Shown: one piece after another, positions 8,322 to 18,238 of the stretch
How the letters are laid out: each line of letters starts with the position of its first letter
Position numbering within the stretch: position 1 is the first letter of the stretch
Source of the DNA: Hungatella hathewayi
Lineage (GTDB): Bacteria > Bacillota > Clostridia > Lachnospirales > Lachnospiraceae
NCBI GenBank assembly: GCA_025149285.1
Contig: CP102274.1
Location: 285,524 to 349,523, forward strand
Direction: 5' to 3'
Length of the DNA: 64,000 nt
Notes under the pieces: generated by a model
The model's input: the letters and a program-made list of their open reading frames with translations, nothing else
What the model was told of the DNA's origin: nothing
Database searches by the model: none
Program-made: the position numbers and the translations under genes

Positions 8322-9392
8322 TCAGCTCCTTTCATCCGTAGTGCGCAGCAGCGCGTTGATTCCGTAATACAGCGCCTTCTTTTCTACCTGGCTCATCTCC
8401 GGCTTTTGAAGGGCCTGAATATAGAAGCCGATCATATCGCTGGGATGCTCCGCGAACAGCGCTGAGAAATCGTACTGCGGTTCGGATTCATCAATGATTT
8501 CCATTATTTTAAAACGCGTGGACAGCATGTCTAAATCAAAGGAGATGTCGGGATCACGCATGCCGCGGATGCGGAACCGGAAAATATTCTCCGGTCCCCG
8601 GTTCTGAATCTCCTGGGTAATTTTCATGGCCAGCTCCGTGTTGGTGGTGGCTGTGGTCACGTTGACTGCTAAGGAGATGTACTGAAGCCTTGCAAGGGGA
8701 ACAAATTTTAAAGAGGTTACCATGCGGGTTACCTCGTTGATCTCACCTACAAACATGCCGTGCTGGCCGGCCTCCGTCTTGTCGAGCGGTTCCGGTGACC
8801 CGGAAAATGCCATACGGTTTTCGATCAGCACCTCCGGCTTATGAATATGTCCCATGGCAATGTAGGAGAAATCCAGTGCGCCCATGGCCCCCTTGTCAAA
8901 GGGAATGTGGTTGGCGTCGCCGCCGTGCCCCAAAAGAACGTGGATTCTGCCGTTGTTTGGCACCTTCAGATGGTCCAGGCGGTTCTCGGGAATATCCGTG
9001 GTATGGTAGGAGAAGCCATAGACCTCCGTGTTGATCTCCTCAAAATAGACGCACTGCAGCTCCTCGTCCATCAGATAAGTCACATTGGGCGCCCAGGTAA
9101 AGCTTAAGAGTGCGGAATTATTCCGGATGCGGTCGTGATTGCCTGCGATGATGACGACGTGAACACCGGGTATCGTAGAAAACAGATAATTGACTTCTTT
9201 TAAATCCCTTGCCAGCGGCTGGCGGTGGAATAAATCGCCGGAAATAAACAGGCAGTCGGCTTCCAGCTGTCCCGCCTGTGCGACGGCTTTCGCGAAGGTA
9301 TCTTTGATATCCTGGGAGCGTTCCTTGCTCCAGGGCTTATCGCTGTCCGGGCTCATGCCCCAGTGAACGTCTGCTATATGTACGAATTTCAT
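8322..9392 (-). CDS. SbcD/YhaO-like DNA repair metallophosphoesterase
   Basis: Calcineurin-like nuclease, partner of the YhaN-like ATPase that follows. Metal-binding motifs of the family appear in order: HIADVHWG, SGDLFHR, GNHDR, GHGG and GHIHKP. Length 356 from ATG 9392. An ATG at 9398 and a GTG at 9401 are also in frame; the GAGGTG ribosome site overlaps those codons, which favours 9392. The pair corresponds to YhaO-YhaN of Bacillus. Whether they act on DNA ends in this organism is inferred from the family. Confidence 0.88.
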   Translation of the reverse strand: MKFVHIADVHWGMSPDSDKPWSKERSQDIKDTFAKAVAQAGQLEADCLFISGDLFHRQPLARDLKEVNYLFSTIPGVHVVIIAGNHDRIRNNSALLSFTWAPNVTYLMDEELQCVYFEEINTEVYGFSYHTTDIPENRLDHLKVPNNGRIHVLLGHGGDANHIPFDKGAMGALDFSYIAMGHIHKPEVLIENRMAFSGSPEPLDKTEAGQHGMFVGEINEVTRMVTSLKFVPLARLQYISLAVNVTTATTNTELAMKITQEIQNRGPENIFRFRIRGMRDPDISFDLDMLSTRFKIMEIIDESEPQYDFSALFAEHPSDMIGFYIQALQKPEMSQVEKKALYYGINALLRTTDERS

Positions 9393-9460
9393 AGTCATCA
9401 CCTCATAGTCCCTCAGTTGTTTCCGGCGCCGTTTTTTTCATCCGGCTTTCCCAGTAAAGA

Positions 9461-9501
9461 TACCACAAATTCCCTGCCGGAAAGGTAGGGAATTTGTGGT
9501 A
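9461..9501 (-). terminator. Terminator after asnS
   Basis: A 15-base perfect inverted repeat, arms 9461-9475 and 9487-9501, with an 11-base loop. It lies 6 bases past the asnS stop on the minus strand. The tail on that strand (tctttact) is only moderately T-rich, so some read-through into the nuclease gene is possible. Confidence 0.7.
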
Positions 9502-9506
9502 GAATT

Positions 9507-10898
9507 CTAGAGTTCACAGTTGTTTACGGTTCTTGGGAACGGGACAACGTCGCGGATATTGGACATACCGGTTAAATACATAACACAGCGTTCAAATCCC
9601 AGACCAAAGCCTGCGTGGCGGGTGGAACCGTACTTTCTTAAATCGAGATAGAACTGGTAATCCTCTTTCTTTAACCCCAGCTCGTCCATGCGGGCTGTGA
9701 GCTTGTCGTAATCGTCCTCTCTCTGGCTTCCGCCGATGATCTCGCCGATACCCGGAACGAGGCAGTCAACTGCAGCCACGGTTTTGTTATCCGGATTCAT
9801 CTTCATGTAGAAGGCCTTGATCTCCTTCGGATAGTCGGTTACGAAGACCGGTTTCTTGAAAAGCTGCTCTGTTAAATAGCGCTCATGCTCGGTCTGTAAA
9901 TCGCAGCCCCAGAATACCTTGTAATCGAATTCGTCGTTATGCTTCTCTAAAAGCTCTACGGCCTCGGTGTAGGTGACATGGGCGAATTCGGAATTTAATA
10001 CATGGTGGAGACGGTCTAAAAGGCCTTTATCCACGAACTGGTTAAAGAAGTTCATCTCCTCCGGAGCGTGATCCAGTACATAGCCAATCACGTATTTTAA
10101 CATGGACTCTGCCAGTTCCATATCGTCGTTTAAATCGGCAAACGCCATCTCCGGCTCGATCATCCAGAACTCGGCGGCGTGGCGGGTCGTGTTGGAATTC
10201 TCCGCACGGAAGGTTGGCCCGAAGGTGTAGACATTGCGGAAGGCCATGGCATAGGTCTCGGCGTTTAACTGGCCGCTTACAGTTAAGTTGGTCGGTTTGC
10301 AGAAGAAGTCCTGGCTGAAATCCACTTTTCCCTCGTCGGTCTTCGGAATGTCGTTTAGGTCAAGCGTCGTCACCTGGAACATCTCGCCGGCGCCTTCGCA
10401 GTCGCTTCCCGTGATCAGCGGGGTGTGTACATACACAAAATCGCGTTCCTGGAAGAACTGGTGAATTGCATAGGCGATTAAGGAGCGGACACGAAATACC
10501 GCCTGGAAGGTATTGGTACGGGGACGTAAATGGGAGATTGTCCTCAAATATTCAAAACTGTGTCGTTTTTTCTGCAGTGGGTAGTCTGGCGAAGAAGCGC
10601 CTTCGATGACGATTTCTGTCGCCTGAATCTCGAATGGCTGCTTGGCTTCCGGTGTGGCGACCAGCGTGCCTTTGATAATCAGAGCCGTTCCGACGCTCAG
10701 CCGGGAGATTTCAGAAAAGTTATCCATGGTGTCATGGTAGACGACCTGAAGTGTCTCAAAATAAGTACCGTCACTTAAGACGATAAAGCCGAAAGCTTTG
10801 GAATCCCGAAGGCTTCTGACCCATCCGCCGACGGAAATCTCTTTGTTTAAATACTGTTCCCTGTCCTTATATATTTGCCTTACTGTCACTAAATCCAT
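9507..10898 (-). CDS. asnS: Asparagine--tRNA ligase
   Basis: Charges tRNA-Asn with asparagine in the cytoplasm. The N-terminal OB-fold anticodon-binding domain (residues 1-110) contains [16 protein letters not shown]. The class II catalytic domain follows, with motif 2 [16 protein letters not shown] and motif 3 [15 protein letters not shown] near the end. The C terminus [11 protein letters not shown] is usual for AsnRS and separates it from AspRS. Start is ATG 10898 with AAGGAG 8 bases upstream; an open upstream extension to 11063 is not used. Length 463 is typical. Confidence 0.97.
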   Translation of the reverse strand: MDLVTVRQIYKDREQYLNKEISVGGWVRSLRDSKAFGFIVLSDGTYFETLQVVYHDTMDNFSEISRLSVGTALIIKGTLVATPEAKQPFEIQATEIVIEGASSPDYPLQKKRHSFEYLRTISHLRPRTNTFQAVFRVRSLIAYAIHQFFQERDFVYVHTPLITGSDCEGAGEMFQVTTLDLNDIPKTDEGKVDFSQDFFCKPTNLTVSGQLNAETYAMAFRNVYTFGPTFRAENSNTTRHAAEFWMIEPEMAFADLNDDMELAESMLKYVIGYVLDHAPEEMNFFNQFVDKGLLDRLHHVLNSEFAHVTYTEAVELLEKHNDEFDYKVFWGCDLQTEHERYLTEQLFKKPVFVTDYPKEIKAFYMKMNPDNKTVAAVDCLVPGIGEIIGGSQREDDYDKLTARMDELGLKKEDYQFYLDLRKYGSTRHAGFGLGFERCVMYLTGMSNIRDVVPFPRTVNNCEL

Positions 10899-10937
10899 AA
10901 TGATTTCTCCTTTTGATATGATCGCATACTTATTAAG

Positions 10938-10966
10938 ATTATACTGTATTTTGGGCTGCGATTCAA
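10938..10966 (-). promoter_or_regulatory. Promoter of asnS
   Basis: On the minus strand TTGAAT (10961-10966) and TATAAT (10938-10943) are separated by 17 bases and lie 40 bases before the asnS ATG. No T-box features were seen in the short leader. Confidence 0.7.
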
Positions 10967-11078
10967 GGGGGAGACTGTGTAAAAACGCTATATCCGGCAT
11001 GAAATGTAAAAGAAAACCATATTTAAGGAAAAATGTCGGAAAATGCACAAAAAAGTATAACAATATTTCAAATATTTG

Positions 11079-11107
11079 TTCACTATTTTTTAAATGTGTG
11101 GTATAAT
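11079..11107 (+). promoter_or_regulatory. Promoter of glgC-glgD-spoVG
   Basis: TTCACT (11079-11084) and TATAAT (11102-11107) are 17 bases apart, and TG one base before the -10 makes it an extended -10 type. The glgC start codon lies 38 bases downstream. Confidence 0.75.
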
Positions 11108-11145
11108 GCTAGTACAATAAAATTCTAACAGCAAGAGGTGATAAC

Positions 11146-12420
11146 GTGATTAAAAAAGAAATGATTGCCATGCTTTTGGCAGGCGGCCAGGGAAGCCGTT
11201 TAGGTGTACTGACACAGAAGGTAGCCAAACCAGCAGTATCGTTTGGCGGGAAATACCGCATTATCGATTTCCCGCTCAGCAACTGCATCAATTCAGGAGT
11301 TGATACGGTCGGAGTTTTGACACAGTATCAGCCATTACGTTTGAACACCCATATCGGAATCGGTATTCCGTGGGATTTGGACCGTAATGTGGGTGGAGTA
11401 ACCGTTCTCCCACCTTATGAGAAGAGCAAAGGCAGCGACTGGTATACCGGTACAGCCAATGCGATCTACCAGAATCTGGAGTTTATGGAGACGTATAACC
11501 CGGACTATGTGTTAATCCTCTCAGGAGACCATATCTACAAGATGGATTATGAGGTTATGCTTGAGTATCACAAAGCGAATAATGCAGATATCACCATTGC
11601 TGCCATGCCGGTTCCGATTGAGGAAGCCAGCCGTTTCGGAATTGTAATTACTGATGAGAACAACCGTATCACGGAGTTTGAGGAGAAGCCGGCGAACCCG
11701 AGAAGTAATCTGGCGTCGATGGGTATTTACATATTCAGCTGGAAGGTTTTAAAAGAAGCCTTAATCAAGATGTCTGAAGAACCGGGCTGTGACTTTGGCA
11801 AGCATATTATTCCGTACTGCCACGCAGCGGGACAGAGAATATTTGCTTATGAGTACAATGGTTACTGGAAGGACGTAGGTACGTTAGGTTCTTACTGGGA
11901 AGCCAACATGGAGTTGATCGACATTATTCCTGAATTTAATTTATATGAGGAGTACTGGAAGATTTATACCAAGAGTGATATTATTCCGCCTCAGTATGTG
12001 TCTGAAGATGCAGTGATTGAGAGGAGCATCATCGGAGAGGGCTCCGAGATATACGGTGAAGTCCATAACTCTGTGATCGGTGCAGGTGTTACTGTAGCGA
12101 AAGGCGCCGTGATCCGTGATTCCATCATCATGCGCGAGAGTGTGATTGGTGCCGGTTCCTCAATTGATAAGGCTGTCATCGCTGAGAATGTTAAGATTGG
12201 ATCAAACGTCGCACTCGGCGTGGGGGAATACGCACCGAGCAAGTATGATCCGAAGGTATACCAGTTTGACCTGGTTACCGTGGGCGAAAACTCTATTATC
12301 CCGGACAATGTCAAAGTTGGAAAGAATACCGCCATTGTAGGGGAGACGATCGTAGAGGACTATCCCGACGGATTACTGGCAAGCGGAGATTACATCATAA
12401 AGGCAGGTGGTATGCGATGA
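11146..12420 (+). CDS. glgC: Glucose-1-phosphate adenylyltransferase, catalytic subunit
   Basis: Makes ADP-glucose from glucose 1-phosphate and ATP, the committed step of glycogen synthesis. The N terminus has the nucleotidyltransferase signature [14 protein letters not shown] and [30 protein letters not shown] carries the catalytic aspartate. The C-terminal third is a left-handed beta-helix of hexapeptide repeats. The start is GTG 11146, with AGAGGTG 5 bases upstream. The stop overlaps the glgD start (ATGA), implying translational coupling. Length 424. Confidence 0.95.
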   Translation: MIKKEMIAMLLAGGQGSRLGVLTQKVAKPAVSFGGKYRIIDFPLSNCINSGVDTVGVLTQYQPLRLNTHIGIGIPWDLDRNVGGVTVLPPYEKSKGSDWYTGTANAIYQNLEFMETYNPDYVLILSGDHIYKMDYEVMLEYHKANNADITIAAMPVPIEEASRFGIVITDENNRITEFEEKPANPRSNLASMGIYIFSWKVLKEALIKMSEEPGCDFGKHIIPYCHAAGQRIFAYEYNGYWKDVGTLGSYWEANMELIDIIPEFNLYEEYWKIYTKSDIIPPQYVSEDAVIERSIIGEGSEIYGEVHNSVIGAGVTVAKGAVIRDSIIMRESVIGAGSSIDKAVIAENVKIGSNVALGVGEYAPSKYDPKVYQFDLVTVGENSIIPDNVKVGKNTAIVGETIVEDYPDGLLASGDYIIKAGGMR

Positions 12421-13538
12421 GAGCAATAGGAATTGTATTAGCAGGCGGTAACAGTAAGAGAATGCGGGAATTGTCCAACAAGAGGGCGATTGCAGCCATG
12501 CCGATCGCAGGCAGCTACCGCAGCATTGATTTTGCACTGAGTAATATGACGAATTCCCATATTCAGAACGTGGCAGTGTTGACCCAGTATAATTCCAGGT
12601 CTCTTCATCTCCATTTAAGTTCTTCCAAATGGTGGGATTTCGGAAGAAAACAGGGCGGTTTATTTGTATTCACGCCAACCATTACCGCGGAAAGCAGCGA
12701 CTGGTACCGTGGAACTGCCGACGCATTATATCAGAATCTTACTTTCTTAAAGAACAGCCATGAACCGTACGTAGTTATCTCGGCCGGTGATGGTATCTAT
12801 AAACTGGATTACGGCAAGGTGCTGGAGTATCATATTGAGAAAAAGGCCGATATCACCGTAGTCTGCACGGATCTTCCTGAGGGAGAGGACGTAACCCGTT
12901 TCGGTCTGGTGGGAACCAACGAGGACGGCAGAATTACCGATTTTGAGGAGAAACCCATGGTGGCTTCCTCCAATACCGTATCCTGCGGAATCTATGTTAT
13001 CAGAAGACGTCAGTTAATTGAGCTGATTGAGCGCTGCGCCATGGAAGACCGCTACGACTTTGTCAATGATATTCTGGTGAGATATAAGAATTTAAAGAGG
13101 ATCTATGCATATAAGATGGATTCTTACTGGAGAAATATCGCCTCCGTAGAATCCTATTACAGAACGAACATGGATTTCTTAAAGCCGGAAGTCAGAGATT
13201 ACTTCTTCCGCCAGTATCCGGATGTATATTCCAAGATCGATGATCTGCCGCCGGCAAAGTATAATCCCGGCGCAGTCGTGAAGAACAGCCTGGTATCCAG
13301 CGGAAGTATCATTAACGGTGTAGTTGAGAATTCCGTTCTGTTTAAAAAAGCCTATATTGGAAATAACTGTGTGATTAAGAATTCCATCATTTTAAATGAT
13401 GTTTATATTGGGGACAACACGGTTATTGAGAACTGTATTGTAGAAAGCCGGGATACAATCCGCGCGAATACGACTTACATAGGTACACCGGACAATATTA
13501 AAATTGTCGTAGAGAAAAACGAAAGATACACATTATAG
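12417..13538 (+). CDS. glgD: Glucose-1-phosphate adenylyltransferase, GlgD subunit
   Basis: Second subunit of the Firmicute ADP-glucose pyrophosphorylase; in studied relatives GlgD is nearly inactive alone and boosts GlgC. It keeps [17 protein letters not shown] but with altered residues in the catalytic signature (GNSKRM instead of GQGSRL), and has [13 protein letters not shown] where GlgC has SGDH. The beta-helix repeats at the C terminus ([19 protein letters not shown]) are clear. At 373 residues it is shorter than GlgC, as expected. It overlaps glgC by 4 bases and is followed by spoVG after 26 bases. Confidence 0.93.
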   Translation: MRAIGIVLAGGNSKRMRELSNKRAIAAMPIAGSYRSIDFALSNMTNSHIQNVAVLTQYNSRSLHLHLSSSKWWDFGRKQGGLFVFTPTITAESSDWYRGTADALYQNLTFLKNSHEPYVVISAGDGIYKLDYGKVLEYHIEKKADITVVCTDLPEGEDVTRFGLVGTNEDGRITDFEEKPMVASSNTVSCGIYVIRRRQLIELIERCAMEDRYDFVNDILVRYKNLKRIYAYKMDSYWRNIASVESYYRTNMDFLKPEVRDYFFRQYPDVYSKIDDLPPAKYNPGAVVKNSLVSSGSIINGVVENSVLFKKAYIGNNCVIKNSIILNDVYIGDNTVIENCIVESRDTIRANTTYIGTPDNIKIVVEKNERYTL

Positions 13539-13564
13539 GTAATGTGACGGGAAGGGGTTTTGAC

Positions 13565-13852
13565 ATGCAGATTACAGATGTTAGGGTAAGACGTATTGAA
13601 AAAGAAGGAAAGATGAAGGCTATCGTATCAATTACACTGGATAATGAGTTTGTAATCCATGATATCAAGGTAATTGAAGGGGAGAAGGGATTGTTTATCG
13701 CCATGCCGAGCCGGAAGGCAGCAGACGGAGAATACCGAGACATCGCACATCCGATTAATTCGAATACCCGTGACATGATTCAGAGAGTAATCCTGGACAA
13801 ATATGAGACAACCGCATTGGAACTGCCGGAGGAAGAGGCAGCAATGGCCTGA
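13565..13852 (+). CDS. spoVG: SpoVG family RNA/DNA-binding regulator
   Basis: Small regulator important in sporulation septation in Bacillus and a nucleic-acid-binding global regulator elsewhere. The protein begins [11 protein letters not shown] and contains the conserved segments [20 protein letters not shown] and [11 protein letters not shown]. Length 95. The start is ATG 13565, placed 7 bases after AAGGGG; an in-frame ATG at 13544 would read through this ribosome site. It lies behind glgD on the same strand with no terminator between, so it is probably coexpressed with glycogen synthesis, and a terminator follows. Confidence 0.95.
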   Translation: MQITDVRVRRIEKEGKMKAIVSITLDNEFVIHDIKVIEGEKGLFIAMPSRKAADGEYRDIAHPINSNTRDMIQRVILDKYETTALELPEEEAAMA

Positions 13853-13900
13853 CGTTAGAGTTGGGACAGGCAGCAGAGAAGTGAAGTTTGAATGAATAGA

Positions 13901-13935
13901 AGCCGCATGGAGGGCCGATTGGCCGCCATGCGGCT
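13901..13935 (+). terminator. Terminator after spoVG
   Basis: Arms AGCCGCATGG (13901-13910) and CCATGCGGCT (13926-13935) enclose a smaller GGCC-containing loop. The T-tail is short (ttgct), so this is a moderate terminator. Confidence 0.65.
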
Positions 13936-13955
13936 TTGCTGGCTTAAAAAAGCAA

Positions 13956-13985
13956 TTTACATATGGGGGACAGGCGGGTTATAAT
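13956..13985 (+). promoter_or_regulatory. Promoter of ddh
   Basis: TTTACA at 13956-13961 and TATAAT at 13980-13985 with an 18-base spacer, 46 bases before the ddh ATG. Confidence 0.7.
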
Positions 13986-14031
13986 GGGGGTAGCGTTTAG
14001 ATAGTTTATGACAAGGAGAGGAAGTACGAAT

Positions 14032-15018
14032 ATGACAATCAAAATTGGTATATTAGGATATGGGAATCTCGGTAAGGGCGTGGAGTGTGCAGTGAAGCAT
14101 AATCCGGATATGGAGTTGGCGGCTGTCTTTACCAGGAGAGACAAAGCGTCGTTAAAAGTACTGACGCCCGGAGTGAAGGTTTGTTCCGTCCAGGAGGCGG
14201 AGTCGATGAAGGATGAGATCGATGTGATGATTTTATGCGGCGGCAGCGCTACGGACCTTCCGGTTCAGACGCCGGAGCTTGCGAAGAACTTTCATGTCGT
14301 TGACAGTTTTGATACACATGCCAGGATACCGGAGCATTTTGAAGCGGTGGATGCGGCGGCGAAAGAGAGCGGTCATGTGGGGATTATCTCAGTGGGATGG
14401 GACCCGGGAATGTTTTCCCTGAACCGTCTGTACGGCAGTGCAGTTCTGCCGGAGGGAAAGGATTATACTTTCTGGGGCAGGGGAGTCAGTCAGGGCCATT
14501 CCGATGCGATTCGCCGCGTGGAAGGCGTGAAGGATGCCAGACAGTATACGGTGCCGGTAGAGGCTGCACTGCAGGCTGTGAGAAATGGAGAAAACCCGGA
14601 GCTGACTACAAGGCAGAAGCATACGAGAGAGTGCTTTGTGGTGGCGGAAGAAGGGGCTGATTTAAAGCGGATTGAGGAAGAAATCGTGACGATGCCCAAC
14701 TACTTTGCCGATTACGATACGACGGTCCATTTTATCAGTGAAGAAGAGCTTATGAGGGATCATAAGGGGATTCCGCACGGCGGTTTTGTGATATGCACCG
14801 GAAAGACCGGATGGGAGAATGAGCACAGCCATGTGATCGAGTACAGCCTGAAACTGGATTCGAACCCGGAATTTACGGCTTCTGTCATTGCAGCATACGC
14901 GAGAGCGGCATACCGTCTGGGGAAAGAAGGCGTAACGGGCTGTAAAACGGTATTTGATATTGCGCCTGCGTATTTAAGTTCTATGAGCGGGGAAGAATTA
15001 AGAAAACATCTGCTGTAG
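14032..15018 (+). CDS. ddh: meso-Diaminopimelate D-dehydrogenase
   Basis: NADPH enzyme that aminates tetrahydrodipicolinate directly to meso-diaminopimelate for lysine and peptidoglycan. The N-terminal Rossmann motif is IGILGYGNLGKGVE. The substrate-binding part has the Ddh-specific segments SVGWDPGMFSLNRLYG and FWGRGVSQGHSDAIRRVEG. Length 328 is normal. The start is ATG 14032 behind AAGGAGAGG; an upstream in-frame ATG at 14008 would place the ribosome site within the gene. A separate promoter precedes it. The next gene follows after 17 bases. Confidence 0.95.
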   Translation: MTIKIGILGYGNLGKGVECAVKHNPDMELAAVFTRRDKASLKVLTPGVKVCSVQEAESMKDEIDVMILCGGSATDLPVQTPELAKNFHVVDSFDTHARIPEHFEAVDAAAKESGHVGIISVGWDPGMFSLNRLYGSAVLPEGKDYTFWGRGVSQGHSDAIRRVEGVKDARQYTVPVEAALQAVRNGENPELTTRQKHTRECFVVAEEGADLKRIEEEIVTMPNYFADYDTTVHFISEEELMRDHKGIPHGGFVICTGKTGWENEHSHVIEYSLKLDSNPEFTASVIAAYARAAYRLGKEGVTGCKTVFDIAPAYLSSMSGEELRKHLL

Positions 15019-15035
15019 GAACAGGAGGAAGAGGC

Positions 15036-15452
15036 ATGGCGGCGAAAGAGATGGTTCTTTATTATCAGCCGGCGAAAGAAAAAGAGGCCGGCAATGCATC
15101 AAAAGCGGCAAAGTTAAAGGGTGTTCTGATTCGTATGGGAGTCAGAATTAAAAATATTACACCGGAGCAGACCGGGCAGACGATTGGCTATCTGGCCGGT
15201 TTTGACGGATTCGATGAGATGGAACCGCAAGAGGGAAGTGTGGCTCCGGAAATCGATGAAGAGATGCTGGTTATGAAGAATTTTACGAACCGGCGTATTG
15301 ATGAGCTGCTCGTGGGACTGCGGCGGGCCGGTGTGCCGAAGATTGAATTAAAGGCGGTCGTCACAGAGACGAACTGCGGATGGTCCTTTTATGCTCTGTA
15401 CGAAGAGCTTAAGAAGGAACGGGAAGCCATGACGAAGAAAGAGGAAGACTAA
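15036..15452 (+). CDS. DUF3783-like small protein
   Basis: A 138-residue protein without a known reaction. The central part (VLIRMGVRIKNITPEQTGQTIGYLAG) and the C-terminal stretch with NCGWSFYALYEEL resemble the DUF3783 family of Firmicutes. The C terminus is rich in Lys and Glu. It has no membrane segment or signal peptide and no clear catalytic motif. It follows ddh by 17 bases with an AGGAGGAAG ribosome site and is probably in the same transcript. The family assignment is by eye. Confidence 0.7.
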   Translation: MAAKEMVLYYQPAKEKEAGNASKAAKLKGVLIRMGVRIKNITPEQTGQTIGYLAGFDGFDEMEPQEGSVAPEIDEEMLVMKNFTNRRIDELLVGLRRAGVPKIELKAVVTETNCGWSFYALYEELKKEREAMTKKEED

Positions 15453-15503
15453 TCGGGATCAGGGCGAAATGATATTATTTAACTGAAAGAAGGAGAAGTA
15501 CCG

Positions 15504-16283
15504 ATGGATAACGAAGGAAAGAAGGCGGCACAGACAGACCGGCAGGCGTTACTGGGGCGTCTGAGAGACACCAGGGAACTGTATGTGATTGTTTCTGCGT
15601 GTACAAAGCTGCCGTATGTTGTATGTGCCCCGGAGACATTTGACGATGAGGTGCTGGTGTTTTTTAAACCGGAGGAAGCAGAAGCCAGGGCAAAGAGCCT
15701 GGCGGCGGAAAAGATTCCGGTGAGCGTTGTAAAACTGGAAAATAAACAGCTGCTTTTGTTCTATACAAATTTATACACAATGGGGGTCAACGCGATTTCC
15801 CTTGAAGATTCCGGGAAGGAAGAACTCATCCAGCTGGAGGACTTTGTCAGACGGAGAGGAGACGAGCCCGGCGAGGAAGGAAAAGTCTGGGTGGAGAATC
15901 CGGCGCTGCACTTGACTGCCCTGTATTATATGCAGGAGGCGAGAAGACAGCCGGGGCCGGAGATGAATTCCAAACTTATGGAGCTGCAGGAAGAGATTGA
16001 GATGCATTTCCGCAAGGGCAATTTCATACTGGCCATACAGAAGGAAGGCAATGGAATCCCTCTTGTAAAGATGAAAAATGGGGATGTCTATCAGGCGGCA
16101 TTTACAGATATTCTGGAATTTCAGAAATTTAACCGGGAAGACCAGCTGCGGCCGGTAATCGTTCCGGCGGAAAAGGTCTCCCAGGTACTGGCAGGGGATG
16201 CCATCGGTGTTATCTTAAACCCCATGGGAATTAATCTTCCGCTGGCAGTGAACCGCCCGCCGAAACAGGAAAACAGGCAGTAG
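15504..16283 (+). CDS. SseB-family protein
   Basis: A 259-residue cytoplasmic protein with an N-terminal SseB-like fold: strands around ELYVIVSACTKLPYVV, VLVFFKPEEAEARAKSL and IPVSVVKLE. A second similar unit at the C terminus (LVKMKNGDVYQAAFTDILEF, then GDAIGVILNPMGINLPL) suggests a duplicated domain. SseB-type proteins in Firmicutes have no firmly known function. It is 51 bases after the DUF3783 gene and is followed by the strong terminator that carries the intron. Confidence 0.7.
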   Translation: MDNEGKKAAQTDRQALLGRLRDTRELYVIVSACTKLPYVVCAPETFDDEVLVFFKPEEAEARAKSLAAEKIPVSVVKLENKQLLLFYTNLYTMGVNAISLEDSGKEELIQLEDFVRRRGDEPGEEGKVWVENPALHLTALYYMQEARRQPGPEMNSKLMELQEEIEMHFRKGNFILAIQKEGNGIPLVKMKNGDVYQAAFTDILEFQKFNREDQLRPVIVPAEKVSQVLAGDAIGVILNPMGINLPLAVNRPPKQENRQ

Positions 16284-16298
16284 GAAGATGCGCAGGTG

Positions 16299-16339
16299 GC
16301 GGCAGAGAGAGTTGGCAGCTCTTTCTGCCGCTGTTTTTG
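16299..16339 (+). terminator. Terminator of the ddh operon, intron target site
   Basis: Arms 16299-16311 and 16319-16331 form a 13-base stem with one G-U pair and a 7-base loop, followed by TGTTTTTG. The group II intron starts at the very next base (16340), which is the known insertion preference of class IIC introns. Confidence 0.9.
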
Positions 16340-18238
16340 GTGCGCCCGGCGGCGCACGTTTCTAACCGGTGCAAGTCCGGAATCCGCCCGGTGGTGGGAA
16401 GGATATAGCCGAAGGCAAGGGTGTCCACCGTGAGGTGGAATCTGAAGGAAGCTGGATATGGGGAACATACTAACCCATGGGCAAATCTCTGGTCTGACGA
16501 ACAGAAATCACATCAGGCCATGCGTGAGGGTAAGGCTGCCAAACAAGTCGAAGCCCAATAACCACACGGAATCATGTATGGTAAATGTGGCAGATAGATG
16601 GAGAGAAAGAAACGTGTGGTACCCGGGGAGGTCTGTGCGGAATGTCCTGAAAGGGATAACCACTATCGTGAGGTAGTGCTGAACGTACAGAAGTCAGCAG
16701 AGGTCGTAGTAGTCGAGAGACGAAGGACCGAATCAACAGGAGTCTTTAGTACAACCGGGAAAGGAGGAAAGAACATTGGGTACAGAAAACAGAGATAGCT
16801 GCTCACAAAGAGACAGCGCGGAACGTGAAGGGTATGTGAGAGCGCACCGTTCTTTCCGCCGGATATGGAAGGAAAGAGACAGTGCACAGCCGGAACTCTT
16901 AGAGAAGATACTGAATAAGGACAACTTAAACAGAGCTTTTAAGAGAGTAAAGGCGAATAAGGGAGCGCCGGGAATCGACGGAATGACCGTAGAGGAAACA
17001 GGTGACTGCCTAAGGGAAAATCAAAAGGAACTGATAGAGAGAATCAAAAGGGGAAAATACACCCCCGACCCAGTAAGACGAGTAGAGATTCCCAAGCCAG
17101 AGGGAGGAATGCGAAAGCTGGGCATTCCAACCGTGAAAGACCGTATCTTCCAGCAAGCCATAGGACAGCAGTTAATGCCAGTCTATGAGGCGCTGTTCTC
17201 GGAGAACAGCTATGGGTATCGGCCGGGAAGAAGCGCCAGGGACGCCATTTTAAAGGTAAAAGAGTATGCAGAACAGGGATACACCCATGCCGTTGCATTG
17301 GACCTGTCGAAATACTTTGATACTCTGAACCAAGAAATGCTATTAAATATCCTGCGCAGAGATGTAAAGGACGAAAGGGTTATCCAATGGATAAAGAGAT
17401 ACCTAAAGAGTGGTGTCATGGAAAACGGTATAGTCATGGAGACAGAGGAAGGATCGCCGCAAGGAGGAAATCTATCCCCGCTGCTGGCAAATGTCTATCT
17501 GAACGAGTTCGACCAGGAGTACGAGAAACGAGGAGTGGCTTTTGTACGTTACGCAGATGATATAGTATTGTTAGCTAAAAGTGAGAGAGCCGCAAAGAGA
17601 CTTCTGGAAACAAGCACGAAATATCTGGAAGGGACGCTGAAATTGCAGGTGAACCAGAAGAAAAGCCGTGTAGTAAGTGTATTTGCAATCCGAAATTTTA
17701 AGTTCCTTGGCTTCACATTGGGAAAGAACGGAAAGGGCATTTATGTCCGGGTTCATGGGAAGTCATGGAAGAAAATGAAGTCAAAACTGAAAGACCTTAG
17801 TTCCCGAAGGTCTGTTCAGAGCATACGCCCATCGTTAGAAAAGATAAAGGTGTATATGCGGGGCTGGCTGAATTATTATGGAGTAGCAGATATGAAGAAC
17901 CGAATAGAGGGACTGAACCAATGGCTATATCACAGAATCCGAATGTGTATATGGAAACAATGGAAGAAACCGAAAACGAAGGTAAAGAACCTGCTGAAAA
18001 TGGGAGTGCCGAAAGAATTGGCATGGAAGGCAGGGAACAGCCGAAGAGGCTATTGGTTTACCACACAAACGGTAGCGGTAAATATGGCAATGACAAAAGA
18101 AAGACTGATAAACAGTGGCTATTATGATTTAGCCACAGCCTATCAGTCCGTGCATGTCAACCGTTGAAACCGCCGTGTACCGAACGGTATGCACGGTGGT
18201 GTGAGAGGACGGGAGTTAATCACTCCCTCCTACTCGAT
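16340..18238 (+). mobile_element. Group IIC intron, complete, with its maturase gene
   Basis: The 5' end is GTGCGCCCGGC at 16340 and the likely 3' end is CTACTCGAT at about 18238, giving 1.9 kb. Domain V (18169-18200) folds as ACCGCCGTGTACC/GGTATGCACGGTGGT with a 2-base bulge. Its triad is CGC (18171-18173) with the middle G in a G-U wobble; CGC rather than AGC is the mark of class IIC. Domain VI (18207-18230) shows no obvious bulged adenosine, as in IIC introns that splice by hydrolysis. The maturase lacks an endonuclease domain. The insertion directly behind a terminator hairpin agrees. No flanking duplication is expected for this class and none is seen. Confidence 0.92.
16776..18167 (+). 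CDS. ltrA: Group II intron reverse transcriptase/maturase (class C)
   Basis: Intron-encoded protein that helps splicing and copies the intron into new sites. RT blocks are in order: GAPGIDGMTVEE, RRVEIPKPEGGMRKLGIPTV, SYGYRPGRSARDAI, ALDLSKYFDTLN, EGSPQGGNLSPLLANVYLNE and the catalytic FVRYADDIVLL. The X (maturase) domain follows with GWLNYYGVADM and RIRMCIWKQWK. It ends soon after, with no HNH endonuclease, as in class C proteins such as the Eubacterium rectale enzyme. The start is TTG 16776: a strong AAAGGAGG lies 7 bases upstream and no ATG fits. The frame is intact over 463 residues and all catalytic residues are present, so it may be active. Confidence 0.94.
   Translation: MGTENRDSCSQRDSAEREGYVRAHRSFRRIWKERDSAQPELLEKILNKDNLNRAFKRVKANKGAPGIDGMTVEETGDCLRENQKELIERIKRGKYTPDPVRRVEIPKPEGGMRKLGIPTVKDRIFQQAIGQQLMPVYEALFSENSYGYRPGRSARDAILKVKEYAEQGYTHAVALDLSKYFDTLNQEMLLNILRRDVKDERVIQWIKRYLKSGVMENGIVMETEEGSPQGGNLSPLLANVYLNEFDQEYEKRGVAFVRYADDIVLLAKSERAAKRLLETSTKYLEGTLKLQVNQKKSRVVSVFAIRNFKFLGFTLGKNGKGIYVRVHGKSWKKMKSKLKDLSSRRSVQSIRPSLEKIKVYMRGWLNYYGVADMKNRIEGLNQWLYHRIRMCIWKQWKKPKTKVKNLLKMGVPKELAWKAGNSRRGYWFTTQTVAVNMAMTKERLINSGYYDLATAYQSVHVNR

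Noticed and set aside
16458..16676. Small open frames in the 5' part of the group II intron
   Set aside because: This stretch is structured intron RNA; the frames overlap and lack a domain.
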